64,000 nucleotides of DNA from Eustoma russellianum (taxonomy: Eukaryota; Streptophyta; Magnoliopsida; Gentianales; Gentianaceae): assembly GCA_036186865.1 (NCBI GenBank), contig AP025041.1, forward strand, positions 36,155,538 through 36,219,537, read 5' to 3'. Numbering within the stretch: the stretch's first letter is position 1; each line of letters begins with the position of its first letter. Both the position numbers and the translations under genes were made by a program. This document shows positions 48,038-57,816 of the stretch, piece after piece. The notes beneath the pieces are model-generated. The model saw only the letters and a program-made list of their open reading frames with translations, was not told where the DNA came from and searched no databases.

Positions 48038-48830
48038 TTATGCCCCGTACCCTCCGTAGAATAATTAAAGAAAAAAAGGAAGTTAAATGAAATTAATGGT
48101 AATTAATATTATTAAATTAAGAATTAAATATTGTAATTAATTGGTATTTATTTTGGGAATTAAATAATAGAATATAATTTAGAAATTCCAATTTCACCCT
48201 TACCCATATTAAAACTGACAGAATTTTAGTTTCTCTATTCATTCAGAGAAATCGACATCCTCCCCCTCTTCTCCATAGGCGAATTTTCTCTTCTCCAACC
48301 CTAGGTGAAGAACTCTTCAAGAACCAATTCAATCTTCGTTCGTTTTTCAATCCGTCTCCTAGTAATCAAAGGCAAGTAATCTACTTATGAGTTCCTACGA
48401 TTTGCGAAAGAAAAGGCCTATATTTGATATCAAAATAGATCGCCATGTAGTAGTTTCTCTTTGTTGATCTATATGTGATGTTTGTGTTATGGATTTGAGG
48501 TTTTGGCCACTATATGTTGAAAATCGTTTTGTTGTTGTTGATTACGTGAAATCTTGCAAATCCCAATACCTTGAACCCTCTCCTTGTTGCTATTTTTGAT
48601 TGAAGGGAGAAGGGAGTGAAAGGTAGGATTTTTGGGTTTGTTTTGGTGGATTATTTGAGTTTTAGGCTTGAATATTTGATTGGTATATGTGTAGTGTTGA
48701 GTTGATGGATTAAGCATGAATTGTTAGTGAGGATTACGCCTGGAATGATTGGGATGAAGTTTGGGAATGATTGGAGTTTTGGTTCTACAATTTCTGCAGA
48801 AATCGCAGAGTTTCTTTTCTGGAATCACAG

Positions 48831-49236
48831 ACATCGATCAATCGATGTCAGAGTATGATGTGACATCGATCGATCGATGTAGGAGGGTGGAGAGACTGAT
48901 GTGAGACAGAAAGTATTCTGATGGACTTCGATCGATCGATGTGAGGGTATGAAGTCACATCAATCGATCGACGTAGGCTGAGGGAGAGACTGATGTGAGA
49001 CAGAAATTTTTCTGATGGACATCGATCGATCGATGTGAGGGTATGAAGTCACTTCGATCGATCGATGTAGGGTATGATGTGAGGCAAAAAGTATTCTGAT
49101 TTACATCGATCGATCGATGTGAGAGTATAAAGTCACTTCGATCGATCGATGTAGGGTATGATGTGAGGCAGAAAGTATTCCGAAGGACATCGATCGATCG
49201 ATGTGAGGGTAAGAAGTCACTTCGATCGATCGATGT
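48831..49236. repeat. Array of ten CGAT-based palindromes in the chromovirus LTR
   Basis: ACATCGATCGATCGATGT (18 bp, self-complementary) or a close variant occurs at 48831, 48863, 48926, 48957, 49019, 49052, 49103, 49136, 49187 and 49220. They are arranged in pairs within a larger unit that also carries GAGACAGAAAGTATTCTGAT. Alternate copies start CTTCGATC instead of ACATCGATC. Confidence 0.93.
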
Positions 49237-49660
49237 AGGGTATGATGTCAACCAGTTTTGTGAAAAGAATAGAAGAGAGAAAGGGAAGCCAGAGGACCAA
49301 TTGGGTGACCCTAGAGGCTTCTTAGGACCTGATTGAGATTAGTGTAAGTCTTGGAAACACGATCTAAGATGGAGGCTGTTGAGGACTTCGTGAGGTATTT
49401 GAACTAGACGTCAGTATGAATGATCTAAGGGGTTAAGGATGAATGTTTGAGGCTCGATAAGGTTCGAATGGAGCGTGTGAGGGTGTCTTCGTCATCCCTT
49501 GTGTTCTAGTATGAATGTTTAGGTGACATAGGCCTGCAAAAAGTGATACGCTTGAATGTGTGAACGAGATGAGTCCAAAATGATTGATTGACTTGTGAAT
49601 GTGCATCTTTGCATCATGGCACTTGCATTGCATTATGTTTTGACAAGAGATGTGCTTTGG

Positions 49661-49861
49661 CACAGGGTATAAAGTTTTGTGAAATGTGCTGTGATGCGTT
49701 ACAGGGTATAAAGACAAGCTATAACCATCACAGGGTATAAAGTGAGCTGTAATGTGACACAGGGTATAAAGACAAGCTGTGGGACATTAAAGGGTATAAA
49801 GTTAAGCTGTGGTGCGTCACAAGGTATAAAGACAAGCTGTGGCCCATCACAGGGTATAAAG
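49661..49861. repeat. Seven-copy ~31-bp tandem array in the chromovirus LTR
   Basis: CACAGGGTATAAAG or a close variant at about 49661, 49700, 49729, 49758, 49789, 49818 and 49848, separated by AAGCTGTGG-like spacers. Each unit carries a TATAAAG that could mimic a TATA box. Confidence 0.88.
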
Positions 49862-50500
49862 TTATGTGACTGGACACTATGACATACATTGCACTGTTTT
49901 TGAAAAGTGAAGCATAATCATTTGGGTTTGTGTAGTGTAGTGCATATTTTGAATTGTCATGCATCACGTGAGTCGTTTTGGCATGATTGACTTGTAAGTG
50001 TTTTGTTATTGAATTGTCTACTACTTATTCGTTTTTGTTCTTTGTTTCTGTTGTGCTGGCAACTTATGATCTTTAAATTATACAAGACATGTGCCCCATA
50101 TCCCTTGATATAAATATTACTCATGTCTTGCCATGTGTTGATCCCGTATGTCTTATAAACGGGTTACTTGCTAGCTTTTTCACTAAGGTTTCTACCCGTT
50201 GAGTGGGCTGAGTGGGATGCATAGAGCTTATATTGAGAAATGTCCTATACTGCTATTGATTATTCCAGCGTTCTTTCGTTCATTTGAGGATTAGATGGCT
50301 GCGTCCATAACAGTTTATTTACTCATGTTGTTGGGAATACAGATTTGATTGATTTAGATTTTAATTTGCACGTGTCTCCGCGTTTAATTCTCTTACGCCA
50401 ACGATGATTTGTATGTGAGAGTTATGACGTCTGATAGTCCTCTCAGTAGGCTACGACGGGTGCACCGGTTTGGGTGCGCTATCCGAGCCGGGGTGCTACA

Positions 50501-50516
50501 GGTGGTATCAGAGCCA
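50501..50516 (+). other. Chromovirus primer-binding site (tRNA-Met)
   Basis: GGTGGTATCAGAGCC directly after the LTR end; TGGTATCAGAGC is the standard plant initiator-Met primer site. Confidence 0.85.
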
Positions 50517-50785
50517 AGGCTTCAGATCTACCTAGGAGACCTAGGCTATGTCATATAGAGTCTTAAGCTATGATTTTGACCTTAAGTTGATCCGTAGGTC
50601 TAAGTATTTGATCCTAGATATAAGTTGGATTGGGTTGTGTGTGAGCAAGTGCGATATAAATTAATTAAAGACTAGATCATTTATTTTCCCTTAACGTATG
50701 CAAGTTCGATCCGTGCAACACGTAGGAGCTTTCAGTATTATCTTTGAAATTGCTAAATGCTAATAAGCGCTGATCTTGCAGAAAG

Positions 50786-51613
50786 ATGCCTCCTAGAAGG
50801 GATAACTCTGGAAACGGTGGCAACGAAAATGAGAACCCACAGCCACCACAGATGGTAATGCCCCAGGCACTAATGGACGCCATAACGGTGATTGCACAGA
50901 GTGTTGCTCAGCAGCAGCAGAAACCTCCTCCTCCACCACCGCCTCAGCACGGTATACGATATTATATCGGGGAAATGCGGAAGATGCATGCCCCCACCTT
51001 TGAAGGGACCACGGATCCAGAGGTGGCAGAATTATGGTTGGAGGAAGTGGAAAAGTGCTTTAGGCTAGTGCAAGTGCCTGAAGAAAACAAAGTGGATGTG
51101 GCCACACCCTTGCTGATTGGCCGAGCCAATGCCTGGTGGAATAGTATGCTTCCTAAGATGACTCCCCTTATCTTGTGGAGACAATTTGTTGAGGCCTACA
51201 AGGATTACTACGTGCTTGAGACTGCCATTCTGGAGAAGATGAGGCAGCTCGATAAGTTGGAGCAAGAAAGGATGTATATTTCTGATTACACTGATAGATT
51301 CCATGCCTTGGGAAAATTCACTCCCATGGTATTGGAAAACAACCGGATGAAAATGCTCAAGTTTGAGCAAGGACTAAACCCCCGCATCAGGTCGGCTATA
51401 GCAGGGTCCAACTTAAAAACATTTGCTGATATGTTGGATGCATGCTATCGCATGGAGAGCGATATGCGTCGGACCTAGTCTAGAGAGGTTCGTGACGAAA
51501 CAAGCAAGAGGCCTAGGGATGAGAGAAGTGGAAGTAGACCCGGACAATGGGTCAAGATCCCTAAGAGAAGTCAGATGGTACAGTTCCAGTGACCACCGCA
51601 GCAAAGCCAGCCT
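50786..51613 (+). pseudogene. Chromovirus gag, N-terminal part, split by the TRIM/Copia-4 insert
   Basis: ATG at 50786. The product starts MPPRRDNSGNGG, has a Gln/Pro-rich stretch (residues 45-55), then the gag domain (ELWLEEVEKCFRLVQVPEEN, NAWWNSMLP, FVEAYKDYYVL, LGKFTPMV). In-frame stops are TAG 51476-51478 and TGA 51590-51592. The frame runs into the insert's target duplication AGCCT at 51609-51613 and resumes in phase at 59740. Gag would form the particle core. Confidence 0.9.
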
Positions 51614-51786
51614 TGTAGGACCTCAGGCGCTACCATCTCTCCCAAAACCAATTGGTGACAGGAGATGCGCATACCCTAGCCTTATAGTGCATTCAGCACA
51701 CAAGCGCCCACGGCATTCGACTGTGACTTGGCCCACACGGCCTACGCCCACCGGCCTACGCCACGGGACAATTGCTGCACCTAACA
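51614..51786 (-). repeat. TRIM 3' LTR (173 bp)
   Basis: On the minus strand it starts TGTTAGGTGCAGCAATTG and ends GGTCCTACA. It contains a repeated GTAGGCCG(G/T)TGGGC motif. No 5S rRNA sequence is seen, so it is not a Cassandra-type TRIM. Confidence 0.92.
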
Positions 51787-51848
51787 ATCTCCCCCTCAGC
51801 AATTGCTCCTGCTGGGAATCGAACCCGTGACCTCGCTCTGATACCACT
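51787..51848 (-). other. TRIM internal region with primer site and polypurine tract (62 bp)
   Basis: On the minus strand: AGTGGTATCAGAGC primer site, a middle part containing GGGTTCGATTCCC, and the purine tract TGAGGGGGAGAT next to the 3' LTR. Non-coding, as expected of a TRIM, which relies on another element's proteins. Confidence 0.88.
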
Positions 51849-54300
51849 TGTAGGACCGTGCACCTGCAATGAACACCACTAGAGGGGGGGTGAATAGTGG
51901 TTAGCGGAAATTACACTACAACCCTTTGTTAAAATCCCCTTGAAAACAGAATCTGAGACCAACTCAGATTCAGAACCCGTTTTTCAAAAATTCACAAATA
52001 ATTGTACACAACTCCAAAAATTATGAAACTTTCCAGAATTAAACTTCAATGAGTTAACAAGACTCTGTCTAAAAATCAGACAAAAATAAGATCGTTTGAC
52101 CCTTCAAACAAATTAAAAGATTTAGATGGTCAATCTGGACAGAATTGGACAGAATGTTGCTGATTGTGAAAATAGTGTTTCTCTTTGAATACTCAACCAA
52201 AAAGGTTGATCTTTATATCAAAACACTCCTTAGGATGTGTAGATGAAGTTTCCAAAAGGCCCTGACCTCAAACAATTCTTGAAAAATACAAAATTTAACT
52301 TTTATCAAAACTGGTCAGATTGCAGCCAGATTGGAGCAGTTATCTTGCAAAGACTGAAAGACTAACTTTTACTTGCTCAAATCAAGTGATTCTTGTTGCA
52401 AATGAAAGCTAACAGTCGGAAGTATAACTCCACCAAAAATCACGAATTTTGAAAATGTTTAGCTATTTTTTCAAATTGTGTGAAGTTGGGTGAAAACTGC
52501 AGTCAAAAACGGGCAGAAAACAGAAATAAAGAAACAAGAGAAGAACACCGAGGATTTATCCTGGTTCGGTCAATGTGACCTACTCCAGTCCCAAGGAACA
52601 CCTTTCCTTGGATTTCACTATGATATGAACACCTTACAACAAGAGCCAAGGTTGATCCTTGGGTTATACACCAACCCTACTCAAGACTTGGATAATCACC
52701 TTCTAAGCAACACTTAGTTGCAATACCTCCAACACCTATTGATGTAGCCTTATAAAGATGGCTAATCAATCTTACAAATGAAGCTCAAGAGGCTTGTAGC
52801 TCACCAAAATATTAAGAACAACTTTGCTACAACAAAATACAACAACAAGAACAAGAAGATGAATATGAAAGCTATAGAATGCTTGTGAGCTTCAAGTGTG
52901 TTTCATCTTCTTCACCATTGCCTCTATTTATAGTGTGATTTGAGCCTTGAAGATAAGAATGACAATGTGTCATCATCTTCATCATCAACTCCAAATGTCT
53001 TCTCATCAATGGTTGGCTTTGTACACTTGACAAAATAAAACACAATGATTGGTCCACCTTGGCAATGTCATGTTGGCCGAAATTTCCACCTTGGCAAGTC
53101 TCATTTATCCTTTGCAAAATGTAGATAAAAAGAGAAGATAAATGCACCAAGAATACCTCAACTTCTATCTTGAGAATAGGCATGTGCACTTGAACATTTC
53201 AAAATTAAAAATTCAGCTCCAAAGTGAGGTAGTAGCCGTTGGCTACTTTTGCATTTTCCCAAAATAATTTTATTTTTCCTTAATTGAAATAAGGAAGGAT
53301 AATAGCACCAAATTATCCCCAACTTCAAGCAACATAATAGGACATATGAAGTCTTCATTTGACTTCAAAAAATATGCTGAAAAACACCTTGAAAACAATA
53401 TAGCCATTGGCTATTTTTGGTAAATTCCAAGTTGGCAATTTTGCCAACTAGCTCCTTTTTGGTTGGTCCACTTGTCTCCAACTCATAAAATGAACTCCAC
53501 ATCATATCCACCAGCATATTCACGTTTTTCCACATATATATAAGTGTAGCAACTCAGATTTTTGAAGAAGAAATAAATAGATAACACTTGACAAGATTAT
53601 GTCAACGTGTAACACCGAAATTTCCCAATATTTTTTCTTATATGTTGAGATCATTTCCACACCTTTGACACCTTTAATATCTCTGAATAATGATGATAAA
53701 TGTTCTCTTATAACATATATAAGAGGGTCTTCGAGAAAAAATAGAATGTGACATCTCAAATCGTCACATATCCAGCTATAGTCAATAATATCATCGGTTG
53801 AGAGAATAAGATATAAGATCACCATATTATCTTCAAAATAATAATAACACAGCCCTTGGGGATAAAATGACCAAAATACCCCTGGTGTAAGAAAACTCAA
53901 GAAATGACCCGGATGGTCATAAATAATCATGATATCAACTTTGTCATGATAAATAGTATAAGAATATGCTCTTGAAATATTTCCACCATATCATGTTCCT
54001 ACAAAACTCAAAATACCAATTTTGCCCTTTTTGGTAAGTTGTAGAAACTTCCAAGGCATGTTAGTCACAGGACAATAATAATCACCAAAAACACATAATA
54101 TTCACATAATGAACATGTATAAATCATACACAAATGAAAACAACCAATTCATCACATTTTAGAAAATTATTTCAAAAAAAAAACTAAACATCAATATCAT
54201 TTTTCTTCACTTATTCATCTTTTTCATTTATAACACCATATGTGACATGTAACACTTAAAAATCATGACTTTGAAAATTATCCAAACATATTTTTCAACA
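51849..54300 (-). repeat. Single LTR of Copia-4 (2452 bp)
   Basis: On the minus strand it runs TGTTGAAAAATATG to GGTCCTACA. The inner boundary follows the purine tract AAAAGGGGGAGAA (complement of 54301-54313). It contains TCCTGGTTCGGTCAATGTGA, related to a segment of the Copia-3 LTR. No second copy exists at the 5' end, where a TRIM LTR stands instead. Confidence 0.9.
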
Positions 54301-54576
54301 TTCTCCCCCTTTTGGATGATTTTCAAAATAACCTAACATGATTTTAATGTCATAACTTATAACCAAAAATTTAAAAAGTTTAACCAAATGTTTTCAACTT
54401 TTAAATAGTATGTTGCTCCCCCTCAACTCATACTCTCCCCCTTAACCTATACTTAACTCTTAACTTATATTTGAAACTTATCATTTCATACCAAATGATG
54501 ACTTAGCAACTAAAATCTAAAATCATGTACTTATGCTATCTCCCCCTTTATTTTGCAAATCATGCAAAAGATAGAA

Positions 54577-56424
54577 CTATACAATGGTATCGTAAGTCAT
54601 CATACCTAACTTGGCTCGTAAGTTTTCAAACGTGGCTTGATTAAGGGGTTTGGTAAAGATATCGGCGATTTGGTGATCAGTTCTTATATGGTTTATCACT
54701 ATGTCCTCAGTTTGAACATGATCGCGAAGAAAGTGGTATCGCACCTCAATGTGTTTGGCCTTAGAATGAAGCACCGGATTCCGGGAAAGATTGATTGCAC
54801 TTGTGCTATCGCAGAAAATTGGAATCTTTTTCATTTTAATGCCAAAATCACTAAGTTGCTGTTTAAGCCAAAGTATTTGGGTAGTACATAAACTCAAAGC
54901 AATATACTCGGCTTCAGTGGTAGAAAGAGCTACACTAGCTTGCTTTTTAGAAAACCAAGAGATCAAATTGGTTCCTATGAATTGACATGTGCCGCTAGTG
55001 GATTTTCTATCTAACTTGCAACCACCATAATCAGCATCACTATATGCGTGTAATTCCAACTTAGCATTTCTATCATACCATAGTCCTAAGTGAGGTGTAT
55101 GCTTAAGATATCTAAATATCTTTTTCACTGCATTGTAATGTGATACCTTAGGACAAGATTGAAACCTAGCACACATACACACACTAAACATGATATCAGG
55201 TCTTGATGCAGTTAAGTATAACAATGAGCCAATCATAGACCTATAGAGTGTGTCATCAAAAGGTTTACCATTTTCATCCTTATCGAGTTTGGTACTAACA
55301 CTCATGGGGGTAGTTGTAGGTTTCAAATCTTCAAAGCCAAACTTCTTAATCATATAATTGACATACTTAAGTTGGCTAATGTGAATTCCTTGAGAGGTTT
55401 GTTTGATTTGGAGTCCTAAGAAATAATTCAACTCTCCTACCATTGACATTTCAAACTCTGACTTCATACATTCTTCGAAGTCTTTTACTAAGGTAGGGTT
55501 AGTTGAACCAAAGATAATATCGTCTACGTATATTTGAACTATTAACAAATCATTACCTTTTCTTCTTAGGAATAATGTTTTGTCTATGGTTCCCCTTTCA
55601 TAATTATTCGCAATAAGAAAGTTTGCAAATCTATCATACCAAGCTCTTGGAGCTTGTTTCAAACCATATAAAGCTTTCTTAAGCTTGTAAACATGGTTAG
55701 GATTCTTTGGATCTTCAAATCCAGGGGGTTGTTTGACAAACACTTCTTCTTGGATGTATCCATTTAAGAATGCACTCTTGACATCCATTTGGAAGAGTTT
55801 AATGTTACTTAGACTTGCAATCACAAGTAACAATCTAATTGCTTCTAGTCGTGCAACGGGTGCAAAGGTTTCTTCATAATCTATACCTTCTTGTTGATTA
55901 TATCCTTGTGCGACTAGTCTAGCTTTATTTCTTGTAATGTTTCCTTGTTCGTCCATCTTATTCCTAAACACCCATTTAGTTCCTATGATAGACTTATCTT
56001 CAGGTTTTGGTACTAAGTCCCACACATTGTTCCTTGTGAATTGGTTCAATTCCTCATGCATAGCTTCTATCCATGTTATGTCACCTAAGGCTTCCTTTAC
56101 ATTCTTAGGTTCTAATTGTGAGATTAAGCTATGTCCTTCAAGTTGACTTATATTTCTACGTGTTCTAACCCCAACGCTTGGATCCCCAATGATTAATTCT
56201 CTAGGGTGCCACCAATTCCTAGATCGACTAGGTTCACCCTCATCTTGTTCAAATGTTTCATTAGTGTGAATGTTATCATATGTAATTGGATCATTAGTTG
56301 TATCATCTTCCAATTGCAAATTTTCTTGATTTATTTCATCTAAGGGTTCATGCATGTCTTGTTCAGGGGGAGTTGGTTCTAGATGATCAAGTACAGGCTC
56401 AAGTAATACATCATCATCAAACAT
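54577..56424 (-). CDS. Copia-4 pol, RT and RNase H part
   Basis: 615 residues, uninterrupted. From about residue 110 it has RT blocks (WVFRNKMDEQGNITRNKARL, LFQMDVKSAFLNGYIQEEVF, KALYGLKQAPRAWYDRF), the intact catalytic motif YVDDIIFGST and YFLGLQIKQT. RNase H follows, with HAYSDADYGGC, STTEAEYIAL and ADIFTKPLNQ near the end. It copies the element's RNA into DNA and removes the RNA strand. It lies in the same frame as the integrase part upstream, split only by TAA at 56428-56430 followed by one codon and this ATG. It is the least damaged pol in the window. Confidence 0.93.
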   Translation of the reverse strand: MFDDDVLLEPVLDHLEPTPPEQDMHEPLDEINQENLQLEDDTTNDPITYDNIHTNETFEQDEGEPSRSRNWWHPRELIIGDPSVGVRTRRNISQLEGHSLISQLEPKNVKEALGDITWIEAMHEELNQFTRNNVWDLVPKPEDKSIIGTKWVFRNKMDEQGNITRNKARLVAQGYNQQEGIDYEETFAPVARLEAIRLLLVIASLSNIKLFQMDVKSAFLNGYIQEEVFVKQPPGFEDPKNPNHVYKLKKALYGLKQAPRAWYDRFANFLIANNYERGTIDKTLFLRRKGNDLLIVQIYVDDIIFGSTNPTLVKDFEECMKSEFEMSMVGELNYFLGLQIKQTSQGIHISQLKYVNYMIKKFGFEDLKPTTTPMSVSTKLDKDENGKPFDDTLYRSMIGSLLYLTASRPDIMFSVCMCARFQSCPKVSHYNAVKKIFRYLKHTPHLGLWYDRNAKLELHAYSDADYGGCKLDRKSTSGTCQFIGTNLISWFSKKQASVALSTTEAEYIALSLCTTQILWLKQQLSDFGIKMKKIPIFCDSTSAINLSRNPVLHSKAKHIEVRYHFLRDHVQTEDIVINHIRTDHQIADIFTKPLNQATFENLRAKLGMMTYDTIV

Positions 56425-56427
56425 ATT

Positions 56428-57786
56428 TTAAACATTTGTTTCTTGTTTATGTTGATGTTTATCACTAACTTCAAAGCATGCATTTTCATTGAATTTCACA
56501 TGTATGGATTCAATTATTTTTCTAGATGTAGGATTATAACACCTATATGCTCTTGAGTTAGTTGAATATCCAACAAATATGCATTCAATAGACTTTTGTT
56601 CAAATTTATCTAGATTATCCTTAGTGTTTAGCACAAAACATTTACATCCAAATACTTTAAGATAATCTATTTTAGGTTGTCTATTGTTTAGCAATTCATA
56701 AGGCGTTTTATTTAATTTCTTTCTAATAGTGAGCCTATTTATAATATAACATGCACAGTTAACAGCTTCAGCCCATAAATACTTAGGTAATTTATTTTCA
56801 CACAGCATTGTCCTTGCAACTTCTTGAATCGTTCTATTTTTACGTTCAACAACTCCATTGAGTTGTGGTGTTCTAGGTGGTGAGAATTCATGTTTTATTC
56901 CATAAAGTTCACAAAATTTGATTACGTCTTTATTTTTAAATTCTCCACCTCTATCACTTCTAATTCTTTTGACATTTTCTTCGTAAATGTTTTCAAGTTG
57001 CTTGATAAGGGTTTCGATTGCTAATGGAGCATCGTCTTTGTGTGTTAAGAACAATGTCCATGTGTAGCGTGAGTAATCGTCTACTATGACACACACATAG
57101 TAGTGTCCACCTAGACTTCTTGTCCTACTTGGACCAAATAAGTCTAAGTGAAGCAATTCTAGTACATGACTAGTACTCACTTCATGTTTCGGTTTTAAGG
57201 TTTCTTTAATGTGTTTTCCCTTAATACATGTTTCACACATTTGAAAATTATCTAAGTCTAAATTAGGCATACCTCTAATTAAATTCTTTTTAGATAATTT
57301 CCTAATGGTTGAAATTCCTATATGGCCTAATCTTCTATGCCATAAATTCACATCTAAGTCATGTGATATTAGACACTTAACCTTAGCATTTAACATGTTA
57401 TCTAAGGTAAGGGTATAAATATTTCCATCTCTATTTCCTTTTAAAACCGTTTCTCCTTTTTCATTTATTATATCACAAGAATTGGGAAGAAAGGAGACAT
57501 TATAACCACAATCTATAAGTTGAGAAATACTAAGTAAATTATAAGAGAGATTGCTTACTAGCAACACATTTCGTATTTGAAATGTGTTTGGGTCCCCGAT
57601 TGTTCCTTTTTCAACAACTTTTCCTTTGTTGTTGTCACCGAATGTTACCTTTCCACCATCAATATGTTCAAGTTCGGTGAATAGATTGGGGTTGCCCGTC
57701 ATATGCCTCGAACATCCACTATCTAAAAACCATTTGGTTTTTAGATTCTTTGACTTTGCCTCTTTCTTGCATTCCTTGCATTTTTC
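56428..57786 (-). CDS. Copia-4 pol, protease and integrase part
   Basis: Open from 57786 to TAA at 56428-56430; the first ATG is at 57702. The protease site WFLDSGCSRHMTG lies at about 57735-57697. The pre-integrase/zinc region is LWHRRLGHIGISTI to CETCIKGKH (HHCC ligands). The integrase core has LDLFGPSRTRSLGG, VDDYSRYTWTLF and PQLNGVVERKNRTIQ, containing the catalytic D, D and E. The frame equals that of RT and of gag, so the ancestor had a single gag-pol frame now cut by three stops (57817, 57787, 56428). Confidence 0.92.
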   Translation of the reverse strand, partial: EKCKECKKEAKSKNLKTKWFLDSGCSRHMTGNPNLFTELEHIDGGKVTFGDNNKGKVVEKGTIGDPNTFQIRNVLLVSNLSYNLLSISQLIDCGYNVSFLPNSCDIINEKGETVLKGNRDGNIYTLTLDNMLNAKVKCLISHDLDVNLWHRRLGHIGISTIRKLSKKNLIRGMPNLDLDNFQMCETCIKGKHIKETLKPKHEVSTSHVLELLHLDLFGPSRTRSLGGHYYVCVIVDDYSRYTWTLFLTHKDDAPLAIETLIKQLENIYEENVKRIRSDRGGEFKNKDVIKFCELYGIKHEFSPPRTPQLNGVVERKNRTIQEVARTMLCENKLPKYLWAEAVNCACYIINRLTIRKKLNKTPYELLNNRQPKIDYLKVFGCKCFVLNTKDNLDKFEQKSIECIFVGYSTNSRAYRCYNPTSRKIIESIHVKFNENACFEVSDKHQHKQETNV

Positions 57787-57816
57787 CTACAATGGAGACA
57801 AAGTTTTAGGTACCCT

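Larger units (their letters stand above)
48038..50500 (+). repeat. Left (5') LTR of the chromovirus (2463 bp)
   Basis: TGTTATGCCC to GGTGCTACA. It holds an array of CGATCGATCG palindromes (48831-49236) and a 31-bp tandem array (49661-49861). The first 420 bp can be compared with the right LTR and differ by several percent. Confidence 0.92.

Noticed and set aside
48831..49236. CRISPR-like array of short palindromes
   Set aside because: Plant LTR context, no unique spacers of constant length, no cas genes. The units are tandem duplications inside U3.
50677..50883. Minus-strand frame over the start of chromovirus gag, and 51065-51370
   Set aside because: Shadows of gag, which is recognisable on the plus strand.
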